From the NCBI RefSeq assembly GCF_038957035.1, contig NZ_CP152412.1, forward strand, positions 2,848,501-2,912,500: a stretch of DNA of 64,000 nt. Direction: 5' to 3'. The stretch comes from Bradyrhizobium sp. B097. Its GTDB lineage: Bacteria > Pseudomonadota > Alphaproteobacteria > Rhizobiales > Xanthobacteraceae. Under the pieces are notes generated by a model. The model made no database searches and was not told the DNA's origin. It worked only from the letters and a program-made list of their open reading frames with translations. A program made the position numbers and the translations under genes. Below are positions 24,639 through 33,969 of the stretch, piece by piece; within the stretch, counting starts at the first letter, position 1; each line of letters starts with the position of its first letter.

Positions 24639-26495
24639 ATGTCAGTCGCCGCAGTCGCGACGAGCCGCAGCGCCGATCGGATCACGGTGCCGCTGCTCGC
24701 CGTCAGTGACGCGATCGCCGCGATCCTGCTCGCCGCCGATCTCGTGGTGGTGTGCGTCTCGGTGCTGGCCCGCTTCCTGTTCAATGCGCCGGTCGAATGG
24801 TCCGACGACGTCGCCCGCGGGCTGATGGTCGGGTCGAGCTTCTTCGGCGCGGCGAGCGCGCTCGCGCGCAGCGAGAATCTCGGGGTCGCCTTCTTCGTCG
24901 ACATGCTGCCGCCGGGCGTGCGGCGGGTCGTCGACGCGGTCGGTGCGCTGCTCGTCACCATCGTCGCCGGCTATGTCGCGTTCAACGCCGTCAAGATGGG
25001 CTGGCTGACCACCGGCCAGACCTCCGGCTCCGGCCTGCCGCTGGAATGGACGTTCTACCCGATGGGCGTCGGCGCGGCGTTCATGACGATCTTCGCCTTC
25101 GAGAAGTTCTGTGGCCGGCCGCTGCGCGACATGGTGGCCGGCCTCGTCGCGACCGCTGTTGTCGTCGGTCTTTATCTCGCCTGGGACGCATTCGCACCAT
25201 CGTCCGTGCCGTCCTCGCAGACGTTCATGCTGATCGGCTTCTTCCTCACGCTGTTCGGCGGATTGCCGATCGGCTTTGCGCTGGCGCTGGCGGCGCTGAT
25301 CTTCATCTGGGTCGAAGGCACGCTGCCCGGCGTGATCTTCGCCCAGCAGATGGCGCGCGGCATCGACAATTTCGTGCTGCTGGCGATCCCGTTCTTCATC
25401 CTGGTCGGCTACCTGATGGAAGCCAACGGCATGTCGGTCCGGCTGATCGAGCTGTTGCAGCGCGCGGTCGGGCGGATGCGCGGCGGGCTCAATGTCGTGA
25501 TGGTGATGTCGATGGTGCTGTTCTCCGGCATCTCCGGCTCGAAGATGGCCGACGTCGCCGCGGTCGGTTCGGTGCTGATCCCGGCGGCGCGCCGCTCGCG
25601 GCAGAACCCGGGCGGCGCGGTGGCGCTGCTCGCCGCCTCCGCCGTGATGGCGGAGACCATTCCGCCCTGCATCAACCTCATCATTCTCGGCTTCGTCGCC
25701 AATCTGTCGATCGGCGGACTGTTCGTCGCCGGCATGCTGCCGGCCGCGCTGATGGCGCTGGCGCTGATCGCGGTGTCGATCATCTTCGGCAAGCGTCCCG
25801 CCACGAATGTGGAGGCCGAGCCGCGCGCCGCAGTATCTGGCCTGTGGACCGGTGCGATCGCCTCGTTCGGGCTGATCTTCATGATCTTTTTCGGCTTCAA
25901 GAGCGGCTTCGCCACCGCAACCGAAATCTCGGCCTTTGCCGCGGTCTACGCCATCGCTGTCGGCAGCCTCTTGTTCCGCGAACTCGGCGCCAAGAGCCTC
26001 GCGCATTGCTTCGTGCAATCGGCTGTTCGCTCGGGCCTGGTGCTGTTCATCGTCGCGGCAGCGCAATCGCTCGCCTTTATCCTGACGCTGCAGCAGGTGC
26101 CGCACGCGGTCGGCGACCTCATGCTGGCGATCTCGGGCAGCCACGGCGTCTGGCTGTTCATGCTGCTCTCGATCCTGGTGCTGGTGGTGATGGGCTCGGT
26201 GCTGGAGGGCGCCGCGGCGCTGATCATCTTCGGGCCGCTGCTGCTGCCGGTCGCCGTCAAGCTCGGGATCGATCCGCTGCATTTCGGTGTCGTGCTTGTC
26301 ATCGCGATGGGGCTCGGCCTCTTTGCGCCACCACTTGGTCTTGGCCTCTACGGCGCCTGCCTGATCGGCAATGTGCCGATCGAGCAGACCATCAAGCCGA
26401 TCTCGGGCTATCTCGGCCTGCTGCTCTTGTGCCTACTGGTGATCGCCTTCGTGCCTGCCATCAGCACGGCCTTGCCGCATGCGCTGGGTTATTAG
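24639..26495 (+). CDS. TRAP transporter fused permease (DctQ-DctM)
   Basis: A 618-residue inner-membrane protein. Residues ~1-180 are a DctQ small subunit (four membrane segments, FNAPVEWSDDVARGLMVGSSFFGAA) and ~190-618 the DctM large subunit (FFLTLFGGLPIGFALALAALIFIW, FSGISGSKMADVAAVGSVLIP, GLFAPPLGLGLYGAC). Separate genes are fused here, as in many TRAP systems. It couples solute uptake to sodium or proton entry. It begins 9 bases after the DctP stop and ends 10 bases before the next start. Confidence 0.93.
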   Translation: MSVAAVATSRSADRITVPLLAVSDAIAAILLAADLVVVCVSVLARFLFNAPVEWSDDVARGLMVGSSFFGAASALARSENLGVAFFVDMLPPGVRRVVDAVGALLVTIVAGYVAFNAVKMGWLTTGQTSGSGLPLEWTFYPMGVGAAFMTIFAFEKFCGRPLRDMVAGLVATAVVVGLYLAWDAFAPSSVPSSQTFMLIGFFLTLFGGLPIGFALALAALIFIWVEGTLPGVIFAQQMARGIDNFVLLAIPFFILVGYLMEANGMSVRLIELLQRAVGRMRGGLNVVMVMSMVLFSGISGSKMADVAAVGSVLIPAARRSRQNPGGAVALLAASAVMAETIPPCINLIILGFVANLSIGGLFVAGMLPAALMALALIAVSIIFGKRPATNVEAEPRAAVSGLWTGAIASFGLIFMIFFGFKSGFATATEISAFAAVYAIAVGSLLFRELGAKSLAHCFVQSAVRSGLVLFIVAAAQSLAFILTLQQVPHAVGDLMLAISGSHGVWLFMLLSILVLVVMGSVLEGAAALIIFGPLLLPVAVKLGIDPLHFGVVLVIAMGLGLFAPPLGLGLYGACLIGNVPIEQTIKPISGYLGLLLLCLLVIAFVPAISTALPHALGY

Positions 26496-26505
26496 GGAGT
26501 CGATC

Positions 26506-27489
26506 GTGAAGGTCCTTCTCGCCCATACCCCGCAGATGCGCCGCGATTACTACGGCGAGCGCAGCCTGACCGGGTTGCGCGCGGTCGCCGACGTCTCCCT
26601 GCACGAGGGTGACGAGGCGCTCGACGCGGCTTCCCTGGCCGCGGCCGCAGCCGATGTCGACATCATCGTCGCCGATCGTATGACGCCGGGGCGAGGGGAG
26701 ATCTTTCCGCTGCTGCCGAAACTGCGCGCCTTCGTGCGCTGTGCGGTCGATATCCGCAATATAGACGTCGCGGCAGCATCCGCCGCCGGCGTGCTGGTGA
26801 CGCAGGCAAGCGCCGGCTTCGTCCAGTCGGTCGCCGAGCTCGCGCTCGGCTTCATGGTCGATCTGTCGCGCGGCGTCTCGCGCGCCACCGCCGACTATCA
26901 CGCGGGCAGGGCGCCCGAGGTCGCGATGGGCCGCCAGCTCGCGGGCAGCACGATCGGCATCATCGGCTATGGCAGCATCGGGCGCTATCTTGCCGGGGTC
27001 GCGAAGGCGCTTGGCATGAAGGTGCTGGTCGCTGATCCCTTCGTGACCTCAGACGATGCCGCGATCCGGCACGTGCCGCTCGACGATCTGCTGGCGCGCG
27101 CCGATTACGTCGTCTGCCTCGCGATCGCCAATGCGGAGACCGAGAACCTGATCGGGCAGGCCGCGCTAGCGCGGATGCAGAGGCACGCGTTCTTCATCAA
27201 CCTGTCGCGCGGCAACCTGGTCGATGAGGCGGCGCTGGCGGCCGCGTTGCGCGAGGGCCGCATCGCGGGCGCGGCGATGGATGTCGGCCGCGCGCCCGAC
27301 CAGATGCCGGCGCCGGAGCTCGCGAAGCTCGGCAACGTCATCGCAACCCCGCATGTCGGCGGCCTGACGCCGCAAGCCATCGAGCATCAATCGTCGGAGA
27401 CCGTGCGCCAGGTCGCGAAGATCGTCGCTGGAGAGATCCCGGTTGGCGCTGTCAATGCCGAGCACTGGACGCGGCGGCCGCGGCCATGA
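26506..27489 (+). CDS. D-isomer-specific 2-hydroxyacid dehydrogenase
   Basis: A 327-residue NAD(P)-dependent enzyme. The Rossmann motif GIIGYGSIGRYLAGVAKALG is near residues 153-172, followed by ADPF, then the catalytic region NLSRGNLVDEAALAAALREGRIAGAAMDV and the His in ATPHVGGLT. GTG at 26506 has GGGAG 6 bases upstream; the ATG at 26479 lies inside the permease gene. As third gene of the TRAP operon it probably reduces or oxidises the imported hydroxy/keto acid in the cytoplasm. Confidence 0.88.
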   Translation: MKVLLAHTPQMRRDYYGERSLTGLRAVADVSLHEGDEALDAASLAAAAADVDIIVADRMTPGRGEIFPLLPKLRAFVRCAVDIRNIDVAAASAAGVLVTQASAGFVQSVAELALGFMVDLSRGVSRATADYHAGRAPEVAMGRQLAGSTIGIIGYGSIGRYLAGVAKALGMKVLVADPFVTSDDAAIRHVPLDDLLARADYVVCLAIANAETENLIGQAALARMQRHAFFINLSRGNLVDEAALAAALREGRIAGAAMDVGRAPDQMPAPELAKLGNVIATPHVGGLTPQAIEHQSSETVRQVAKIVAGEIPVGAVNAEHWTRRPRP

Positions 27490-27603
27490 CGGCCCCGCCC
27501 TGGTGCGGAGTCGTCGTTGCAGTTCCTTCGGTGCGGAGTCCTGCAGTGCGCGGCTGCCAGCCGGCGCACCGCCGCCGCGGTCAGGGGGCCGTCGAACGCC
27601 GCG

Positions 27604-28644
27604 CTAGCGGAAGTAGGTAAGAAACTCCGTTGAATCGATTGGCTTTGCAATGGAGGGCTTCTCGGTCCTTTCCGGAGTCTCCTTCACGACGACGTACATG
27701 TCGATGAGCTTCGCGCCGGAGAGATTGCGCTCCACCATCGCTCCGCTATCCATGTTGATTGCGGACGCGCCGCAGTCGTGGAACACCACCGTGCCGTAGT
27801 CCGGAAGCTGCAGCGGGGTTGGATTTCCCGGGAGGGCCGACCGCTCCATCACCCATTCCGCCGTCGCGCCGGGAATCTTGAAGGGTTGCCCCAGCTGGGT
27901 CAGGGGTGCGGTTTGAGAGAACTGCACGGAGCGACTGGTCGTGAGGTTCGTGATCACGAACGACACGCCGGTGCGATCCGGCGCCACCTGCATGAGGCAC
28001 ATGATCAGATCGCCGGCATGAATCTTCGGCGACACGAGCGTGATGGGATGCGCCTGGGCCGGATCGCCCCTGACCCACCATTGCCACCACGCGGAGAACG
28101 AGGTCGTTGGGCTGCCCGCGCCCGTGGCGGGGTCGATGTTCTGCGCGGTGCCGATTTGCGGCAACGTCGATCGGTAATACCGACGTTGTCCATCAAAGCC
28201 GATCCACGTCGAACTGTGATATGTCTCGCTGGCCCGGCCGCTGGCCGGCCGGGTTGGTGTCGGCACCTGAAACTTCCCCCAGACCGACGAGAATACGGTG
28301 CCATCCCTCGGCGTGATGTAGGCACCGGACCAGTTGAGGCTGCTTTCCCGCCGTGGCGATTGGTCGAACGATCGGCGGAGGCCCGCGGTGACGGGGGAAA
28401 GCACTTGGAAATCGAAGGCCTCGAACGCCACCGTCGGACTAAACATCTTCTGCCAGAATGCATACTCGGCCGGCTGCAGCACCGGGTCCGGCCGTCTTGG
28501 AAAACCGAGCGCCTTCAGCTCGTCCTGCGATGCGACCAAGGTGCGAAATCCGGTGGGAGGAAGCACGCTGGTCGTCGAACTCCTGATGACCTTCTTCAGG
28601 CCTTCGATGTCGTATGTGGGGCTCCGCCCGTCCCGGGTGCTCAT
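27604..28644 (-). CDS. G1 (eqolisin/peptidase A4) glutamic peptidase-like protein
   Basis: A 346-residue protein. After an N-terminal region of about 100 residues comes the G1 signature: SSLNWSGAYI, VWGKFQVP, SSTWIGFDG, the region LPQIGT containing the candidate catalytic Gln, LVSPKIHAGDLI, NLTTSRSVQFSQ and the AEWVMER motif with the candidate catalytic Glu. G1 peptidases are acid proteases first known from fungi and found in some bacteria. No clear signal peptide is seen. The ATG at 28644 overlaps the upstream PAP2 gene stop by 4 bases; another in-frame ATG lies at 28650. It is probably co-translated with the PAP2-like gene. Confidence 0.82.
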   Translation of the reverse strand: MSTRDGRSPTYDIEGLKKVIRSSTTSVLPPTGFRTLVASQDELKALGFPRRPDPVLQPAEYAFWQKMFSPTVAFEAFDFQVLSPVTAGLRRSFDQSPRRESSLNWSGAYITPRDGTVFSSVWGKFQVPTPTRPASGRASETYHSSTWIGFDGQRRYYRSTLPQIGTAQNIDPATGAGSPTTSFSAWWQWWVRGDPAQAHPITLVSPKIHAGDLIMCLMQVAPDRTGVSFVITNLTTSRSVQFSQTAPLTQLGQPFKIPGATAEWVMERSALPGNPTPLQLPDYGTVVFHDCGASAINMDSGAMVERNLSGAKLIDMYVVVKETPERTEKPSIAKPIDSTEFLTYFR

Positions 28645-29522
28645 TGCCATTCGCCTGCGGCAGCCGTGATGGCGCTGTCAAACATCGGCACGATGGCTGG
28701 CGTCAAAATGACGGTGTCCAGCAGATCGGCGATTCTGGCGCCGCCTTCCGAATCCTTCGGATAATGCACGCCGGCAATCTCGCGGTTTCTGGCGATCGAA
28801 TCCGCGAGGATCGACAGGTCGGATTTCCATACGGCCTGGTCAGCCGCGGACATCGCCGTCGCGGCGAACACCCTGAGCATGCAGTTCTTCATGAAATGCG
28901 CCTGGGTGGAATGTCCGCTCGGCCAGGATGAGTGACCGGGGACCTGGATCGGCGGCAGCAATGCGGGGCAAATCTGCGACGGCCGAGGCAAATCGTACTT
29001 GTCCTTGAAATACAATGCCGCAAAGGACCCAATCAAACTCGCGATATTCAACAGGCGCCAGGTTTGCGTATGCGAGCCGGGCCTCGCGGTCAGCACAGCC
29101 AGAAAATCCGTGAAAAATTCAGCGTCCTGCGAGAGGATCAGGCCCATTGCATCCGGCCGTTCATCCCGCGCGGCGAGCACGAGGTTGTCTATTTGCGCGG
29201 CATAGTCGGCGACCAGGTCGTTCCGGATCTGCGTGAGGGCGGCGTCAGCATCGATGGTCGTTGCCCAGGCGGGGGCGTTGGCGATGAACTGATGCAGGAC
29301 GCGCCACGCATACCAGTTTGCAGACCATTGTCGGCTGCCGAAATGCGCCGGCGGCGTCCGCCGTAGGCTGCCAAGCTCGTCGGTGCCCGAGGGGTCGAGC
29401 CTTGTGACGAACGGCAAGTCGACGCGGTCTGAGATAAACCAACCACCCCCTCCGACGTTGCCGGTGTTTCCCGTATTGCCGGTGTTTCCGGTATTGCCCG
29501 TGTTACCCGTGTTGCCTGTCAT
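28641..29522 (-). CDS. PAP2 / vanadium haloperoxidase-like protein with Gly-Asn-Thr repeat N-terminus
   Basis: A 293-residue protein. Residues ~2-24 are six to seven TGN repeats, a collagen-like Gly-x-y pattern encoded by an imperfect 9-base tandem repeat. The phosphatase/haloperoxidase core has all three motifs: K173-x6-R180-P181, P201-S-G-H204, and R247-x5-H253-x3-D257. These bind phosphate or vanadate, so it may be an acid phosphatase or a haloperoxidase. It has no transmembrane segments, unlike lipid PAP2 enzymes. It is coupled to the downstream G1 peptidase gene by a 4-base overlap. Confidence 0.82.
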   Translation of the reverse strand: MTGNTGNTGNTGNTGNTGNTGNVGGGGWFISDRVDLPFVTRLDPSGTDELGSLRRTPPAHFGSRQWSANWYAWRVLHQFIANAPAWATTIDADAALTQIRNDLVADYAAQIDNLVLAARDERPDAMGLILSQDAEFFTDFLAVLTARPGSHTQTWRLLNIASLIGSFAALYFKDKYDLPRPSQICPALLPPIQVPGHSSWPSGHSTQAHFMKNCMLRVFAATAMSAADQAVWKSDLSILADSIARNREIAGVHYPKDSEGGARIADLLDTVILTPAIVPMFDSAITAAAGEWQ

Positions 29523-29565
29523 TGACGTCTCTCCCTCTGTCGGCAGTTGTCGTCAGCAATAGCAG

Positions 29566-31338
29566 TCAATCAGGAAGCCCCGCCGATCGCAGGTGGCCGA
29601 GCCAGGTGTCCAATGCATCGCCATGAAACGGGCAGTGCGGCGCGTAGGACGAAATGCGGAATCCGGGTTGAATTTCCAGGTAGCGGCGTGCCGCCTCCGC
29701 CGCTTCTTCACGACGGCCCAAGGCGCCGAGCGTGACGATGAGCAGGCGATGATTGAAGCGAATAAGTCCGTTGCGGTTCAGCGCGCCACGGACCCACTCC
29801 AATGCCTGCTCATAGTCGCCATTCACGTAGTGAGCCTGGCCGAACAATCCCTCGTGCCAGAACGAGCGCGCGTCGAGCGGCGAGAGCCGGACGCCTTGCT
29901 CACCCTGGTGCAGGGCGGCAGGGCCATCGCCAAGAAAGCCGGATGTTGCGCTTGCCATGGTCCAGGCCATGGCTGAACTCGGGCCGGCGGCAATGGCGCG
30001 GTCGAGGGCTATCCTTGCGCTTTGAAAGTCGTGCAGCAGGAATGACTGGACGTGACCATACACCGCCAACGCGAATGCATCGTCACCGCCTCGATCGATC
30101 GCCTCCTTGGCGTATCTGGCGCCGGCGATGACGTCACCCTCGGGATCCGGCGATCCGATTTCCCCGATCCGGAACACGTACCACAGCGCGACGTAGGAAT
30201 AGGCCAACGAAAAATTAGGGTCGTATGAAATGGCTTGCTCGAGCAGGCCCCGCGCCTTGGAAAAGGAATCGTAGTCCATCCGGTACAACAAATCGAGCGC
30301 CTGCAGCACGAGATCGTAGGCGGTCAGGTTCTGCGGATGTTTGCGCATCGATCGCATAAGCTCACGCTCGCGAACCTGCGGCGCGATTTGTCTTACAACA
30401 TTGACGGCAATCCGATCCTGAAGCGCAAAGAGTTCGCGAAGGTCGCCTTCGTGCAAATCCGAACGAATGACTTCGCCCGACTCGGCGTCGCTGAGCTCGG
30501 TCACGATACGGACCGAGGTCATCGTCCTCTGAATCCCTCCATAGAGGACATAGCGAACCCCGAGCCGACGCCCGATCTCGCGGACGTCAATATTGCGGCC
30601 GCTAAAGCCAAGGCTGGACCCGCGTGATACGACGAAAAGCTCCTTGAGCCCGGCAAGGCCGCGAATGATGTCGTCGACAACACCATCGGCGAAATACCCC
30701 TCTTCCGGGGTGGCCAGGTTCATTCGGAACGGCAGAACAGCAATCGAGGGGCGAGGTTCCGAGCCCATCGGGGCTTCGCCAACCAGCTTCGCGGGCTGCA
30801 TGGGTCGGTGGAGCGCATACACGCGGACCGGCCGACCCATATTGCGAAGATGCAGATCGCCGAGATCAATCACGCTGACGTCCAGGTCCTGCCCGATCTG
30901 CTCCGCAACGGCTCCCGAAACCACGACGCCGCCCGCTTGCGCATAGTTCTGAAGGCGCGCCGCGATGTTCACGCCCTCGCCATAGACGTCATCTTCTTCA
31001 ACGATGATATCCGCGGCATTCAGCCCTATGCGAAAGCTGATGCGCTCGTCAGCGGGCATCCCGGCTGTATTCACGGCCAGAGCTTCTTGCAGCGAGAGGG
31101 CACACCGCGTCGCATCGCGCGCGGTATCGAAGGTTGCAAGGAAGCCGTCGCCGGTGTTCTTGATGATCCTTCCGTTTTGCGCCGAGACGCCTGGGTCGAG
31201 CACTTCCGAGCGCAATCGCATCAGCCGGGTATGGGTGTTTTCCTCGTGCGCCTCCATCAAGCGCGTATACCCGACCACGTCTGCCGCAAGGATTGCCGCA
31301 AGGCGTCGGCGAACTTCCGGGACCGATGGGGTCATCAT
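29566..31338 (-). CDS. Class III cyclase domain protein with TPR-like repeats
   Basis: A 590-residue cytoplasmic protein. Residues ~10-180 are a class III adenylate/guanylate cyclase domain (AILAADVVGYTRLMEAHEENT, NTGDGFLATF, DDVYGEGVNIAARLQ). The middle (about 195-300) is an FlgO/TolB-like region (IAVLPFRMN...YFADGVVDDIIRGLAGL...LGVRYVLYGGIQ) and the rest is TPR-type helices. This architecture is abundant in Bradyrhizobium. One of the usual second metal Asp positions reads GDGF, which is acceptable in the family. Whether it makes cAMP is not certain. It lies downstream of a large gap and may be monocistronic. Confidence 0.85.
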   Translation of the reverse strand: MMTPSVPEVRRRLAAILAADVVGYTRLMEAHEENTHTRLMRLRSEVLDPGVSAQNGRIIKNTGDGFLATFDTARDATRCALSLQEALAVNTAGMPADERISFRIGLNAADIIVEEDDVYGEGVNIAARLQNYAQAGGVVVSGAVAEQIGQDLDVSVIDLGDLHLRNMGRPVRVYALHRPMQPAKLVGEAPMGSEPRPSIAVLPFRMNLATPEEGYFADGVVDDIIRGLAGLKELFVVSRGSSLGFSGRNIDVREIGRRLGVRYVLYGGIQRTMTSVRIVTELSDAESGEVIRSDLHEGDLRELFALQDRIAVNVVRQIAPQVRERELMRSMRKHPQNLTAYDLVLQALDLLYRMDYDSFSKARGLLEQAISYDPNFSLAYSYVALWYVFRIGEIGSPDPEGDVIAGARYAKEAIDRGGDDAFALAVYGHVQSFLLHDFQSARIALDRAIAAGPSSAMAWTMASATSGFLGDGPAALHQGEQGVRLSPLDARSFWHEGLFGQAHYVNGDYEQALEWVRGALNRNGLIRFNHRLLIVTLGALGRREEAAEAARRYLEIQPGFRISSYAPHCPFHGDALDTWLGHLRSAGLPD

Positions 31339-32040
31339 ATTATTGATACTTCTGCAAAATTTACTGATACTCGGCTAAAATCTGGCACAAAAGAACAGGA
31401 CACCAAGGCGAAAAGAATATCTTCATCAAGATCATAAAGGAAGGCTTGATCCGGCAGGGTGTGCGAACCGAGTGGGCTGGTACAGTATAATATTTGCAAC
31501 CTTTGAGAGGTCGTTCGCGGATGCGCAATCGCAATACCCCCGACGGGTGAGGGCGGTGCGAGCGAGGCAGCCAGTCGCGCCTTGAGGATGCAACGCAAAT
31601 GCGTCCCTTGACTTCATGGCTGGATCATCGTCGCGGCGAAACGCGTCACCATTGATCTGCGTCAATGCGGGAATGGGGTTTCTCCCTTCTTCACGCCGAT
31701 CATGGGCGAGTTTAGCCGGGAGCGCGGCGTTACCGCTGGCGCGACCGCCATCGTCGTATCCAGTGCTGCCAATCGTCCGATGCAGCGTGCTCGGAATTCC
31801 GGCAGGCAACGGAAGGTCAGCTGACATGGCCGAGGTATCGACATCGCGCGCAAGTCTGCCGCGTCAGGCCTGACTGTCTATGAATTGCTTCACATAGTTG
31901 GGCGGTTGATTTGAGCGAATTGACGCGGTCTGGTGGAATACACTCGCTTGAAGCCACCTTGTCGGTCGGTGGGACTTGACCGTCAGCGGGCGCGGGCTGA
32001 AACAGGTATTTGTCCTTCAACCCTGGCAACTCAGACCCCC
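31339..32040. other. Gene-poor gap with an MFS remnant
   Basis: About 700 bases between the divergent cyclase and MFS genes. The only structure I can support is the decayed MFS 5' fragment at 31599-31750. The rest shows no credible reading frame, terminator or repeat family seen elsewhere in the window. Confidence 0.6.
31599..31750 (+). pseudogene. Decayed 5' fragment of an MFS transporter gene
   Basis: DNA from ATG at 31599 aligns with the first ~150 bases of the intact MFS gene starting at 32041. Shared blocks include GGCTGGATCATCGTCG (intact GGCTGGGTCATCGTCG), GCGTCAATGCG (GCGTCAACGCG), CGCCGATCAT and GGGAGCGCGGCGTTACCGC (intact GGGAGCGCGGCGTCACCGC). Several 1-3 base gaps break the frame. 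In one frame it still reads TPIMGEFSRERGVTAGA against PPIISEFGWERGVTAGA. It is a remnant of a former paralogue or a duplicated gene start. Confidence 0.75.
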
Positions 32041-33333
32041 ATGCGGCTTCCCTTCTTCTACGGCTGGGTCATCGTCGTGGTGACCTTCGTCACCATGGCG
32101 ATCGGCGTCAACGCGCGGACGGCATTCTCGCTGTTCTATCCGCCGATCATCTCCGAATTCGGCTGGGAGCGCGGCGTCACCGCGGGCGCATTCTCGTTCG
32201 GCTTTGTCGCTTCCGCGATCGCGAGCCCACTGATCGGCCGGCTGATGGATCGCAGCGGTCCGCGCGCGGTGATGGAGCTTGGTGTGCTCTTGATGGGCTC
32301 CGGCCTGCTGCTGGCGCCGCTGACCACGCAGCCCTGGCATCTCTATCTCACCATCGGCGTGCTGGTTGGTTCCGGCAGTGTCTGCCTCGGCTATTCCGGC
32401 CAGTCGCTGTTCGTGCCGAACTGGTTCATCCGCCGCCGTGGCCTCGCAATCGGGCTCGCCTTCGCCGGCGTCGGCATCGGCTCGGTGACGCTGCTGCCAT
32501 GGGTGCAGCACATGATCGAGCAGACCGGCTGGCGCACCGCCTGCACCGCGATGGGGATCCTGGTGCTGGTCGTGCTCGCGCCGATCAACCTGTTGCTGCA
32601 CAAGAAGCCGGAGGACATCGGGCTGCAGCCGGACGGTGATGCGGCGCCGACGGCGATGTCGGCCAGGCCGGCATCGAACATCGTCGATCCGGTGTGGGCC
32701 GGCACCGACTGGACGCTGTCGCGTGCGCTGCGCACCGCGCGGTTCTGGTGGATTGCGACCGGCTATTTCTGCGGCCTGTACATCTGGTACGCGGTGCAGG
32801 TGCACCAGACCAAGTTCCTGCTCGACATCGGCTTCAGCTCCAATGTCGGCGTCTGGGCGCTCGGCGTCGTCAGCCTGCTCGGCATTCCCGGCCAGATCTG
32901 GCTCGGGCATCTCTCCGATCGCATCGGACGGGAGTGGGTGTGGGCGATCTCGTGCTTGGGCTTCGTGATCTGCTTTGCCGCGCTCGCAGCCTTGAAATAC
33001 TGGCCGAGCATGGCGCTGATCTATCTCATGGTCTTCACGCAGGGCGCGCTCGGCTATGGCCTGACATCCGTGATGGGACCGGTGGTGCTGGAGATCTTCC
33101 AAGGCAAGCAATACGGCAGCATTTTCGGCACCGTGATGTTGGCCGCGCTCGCCGGCGGAGCCGCGGGCCCCTGGATCACGGGCCAGCTCTACGATCTCTC
33201 GGGCAGCTATACGAGCGCGTTCCTGCTCGGCATTGCCGTCAGCCTGCTGTCGGCATTCGCGATCTGGCAGGCTTCGCCCCGCAAGGTCCGTGCCGTCGCC
33301 GGCCAGATGCACAAGGTCGCCAGCGCGGCCTGA
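32041..33333 (+). CDS. MFS transporter (oxalate/formate-antiporter-like)
   Basis: A 430-residue inner-membrane protein with about 12 hydrophobic segments. The N-terminus MRLPFFYGWVIVVVTFVTM and the loop GRLMDRSGPRAVMELG match MFS motif A; PNWFIRRRGLAIGLAFAGVGIGS and LGHLSDRIGREWVWA lie in the usual positions. Related OFA-type carriers move monocarboxylates. The ATG at 32041 aligns with the decayed copy upstream. The ribosome site is weak. It is convergent with the TetR gene, ending 4 bases before that gene's stop. Substrate unknown. Confidence 0.88.
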   Translation: MRLPFFYGWVIVVVTFVTMAIGVNARTAFSLFYPPIISEFGWERGVTAGAFSFGFVASAIASPLIGRLMDRSGPRAVMELGVLLMGSGLLLAPLTTQPWHLYLTIGVLVGSGSVCLGYSGQSLFVPNWFIRRRGLAIGLAFAGVGIGSVTLLPWVQHMIEQTGWRTACTAMGILVLVVLAPINLLLHKKPEDIGLQPDGDAAPTAMSARPASNIVDPVWAGTDWTLSRALRTARFWWIATGYFCGLYIWYAVQVHQTKFLLDIGFSSNVGVWALGVVSLLGIPGQIWLGHLSDRIGREWVWAISCLGFVICFAALAALKYWPSMALIYLMVFTQGALGYGLTSVMGPVVLEIFQGKQYGSIFGTVMLAALAGGAAGPWITGQLYDLSGSYTSAFLLGIAVSLLSAFAIWQASPRKVRAVAGQMHKVASAA

Positions 33334-33337
33334 CGCA

Positions 33338-33949
33338 TCAGGCGGACGAAACGCCGATCGCCCGCTGCAGGTCGGTGATCGCGCGCAGGCAACTGTCGGC
33401 GGGCGTGGTCTCCGGATCGATCAGGCGGTGCAGGCGGAAACCATCTTCCAGCGCCAGCACGATCGCGCCGGTCCAGTCCGGATTGAGTCTGGCGTTCCTG
33501 CCGCTATTCTTCTGCGCGGTCTCGACGATGTCGGCGATCAGCTTGCGTCGCGCGCGCAGGCGTTTGGCGAGTTCGGGCCGGCGCTTCTCGGCGCGCGCCA
33601 CGAACAGGATCATCTCCATATGCAGGAGAGGCGAGCGGCCGAGCGGATCCTGCCGGCTGCGGTCCACGGTGCGCAATGCCTCCAGGAAGTCGGCGAGGTC
33701 CTTGTGCTTGGCGAGCAAATCGAGATTGCGCCGGATCGTTTGCTCGACGTGATCCTCGAGCATCGCGAAGATCAGCTCGTCCTTGCTCTTGAAGTTCGAG
33801 TAGAAGGCGCCGCGGGTGAAACCCGCCGCAGCCGCGATCGCCTCGATGCTGGCGCCGCCGATTCCCTGTTCCTCGAACACCCGCGCCGCCGCCTCGAACA
33901 GCTTCTCGCAGGTGTCGTCCCGTGTCGGTCTGGTTCGAACCCTTGACAT
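33338..33949 (-). CDS. TetR/AcrR-family transcriptional regulator
   Basis: A 203-residue repressor. The TetR HTH covers residues ~12-58 (KLFEAAARVFEEQGIGGASIEAIAAAAGFTRGAFYSNFKSKDELIFAML). The C-terminal ligand domain is helical and not assignable to an inducer. The gene is divergent from a cytochrome P450 gene, and a perfect 14-base-arm palindrome lies just upstream of its start, so it most likely represses itself and the P450. Confidence 0.92.
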   Translation of the reverse strand: MSRVRTRPTRDDTCEKLFEAAARVFEEQGIGGASIEAIAAAAGFTRGAFYSNFKSKDELIFAMLEDHVEQTIRRNLDLLAKHKDLADFLEALRTVDRSRQDPLGRSPLLHMEMILFVARAEKRRPELAKRLRARRKLIADIVETAQKNSGRNARLNPDWTGAIVLALEDGFRLHRLIDPETTPADSCLRAITDLQRAIGVSSA

Positions 33950-33969
33950 CGGCGCAGTTTAGGGCACAA

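Noticed and set aside
31432..31827. A 131-residue minus-strand reading frame in the gap before the MFS gene
   Set aside because: No family features, and it runs antisense through the decayed MFS fragment.
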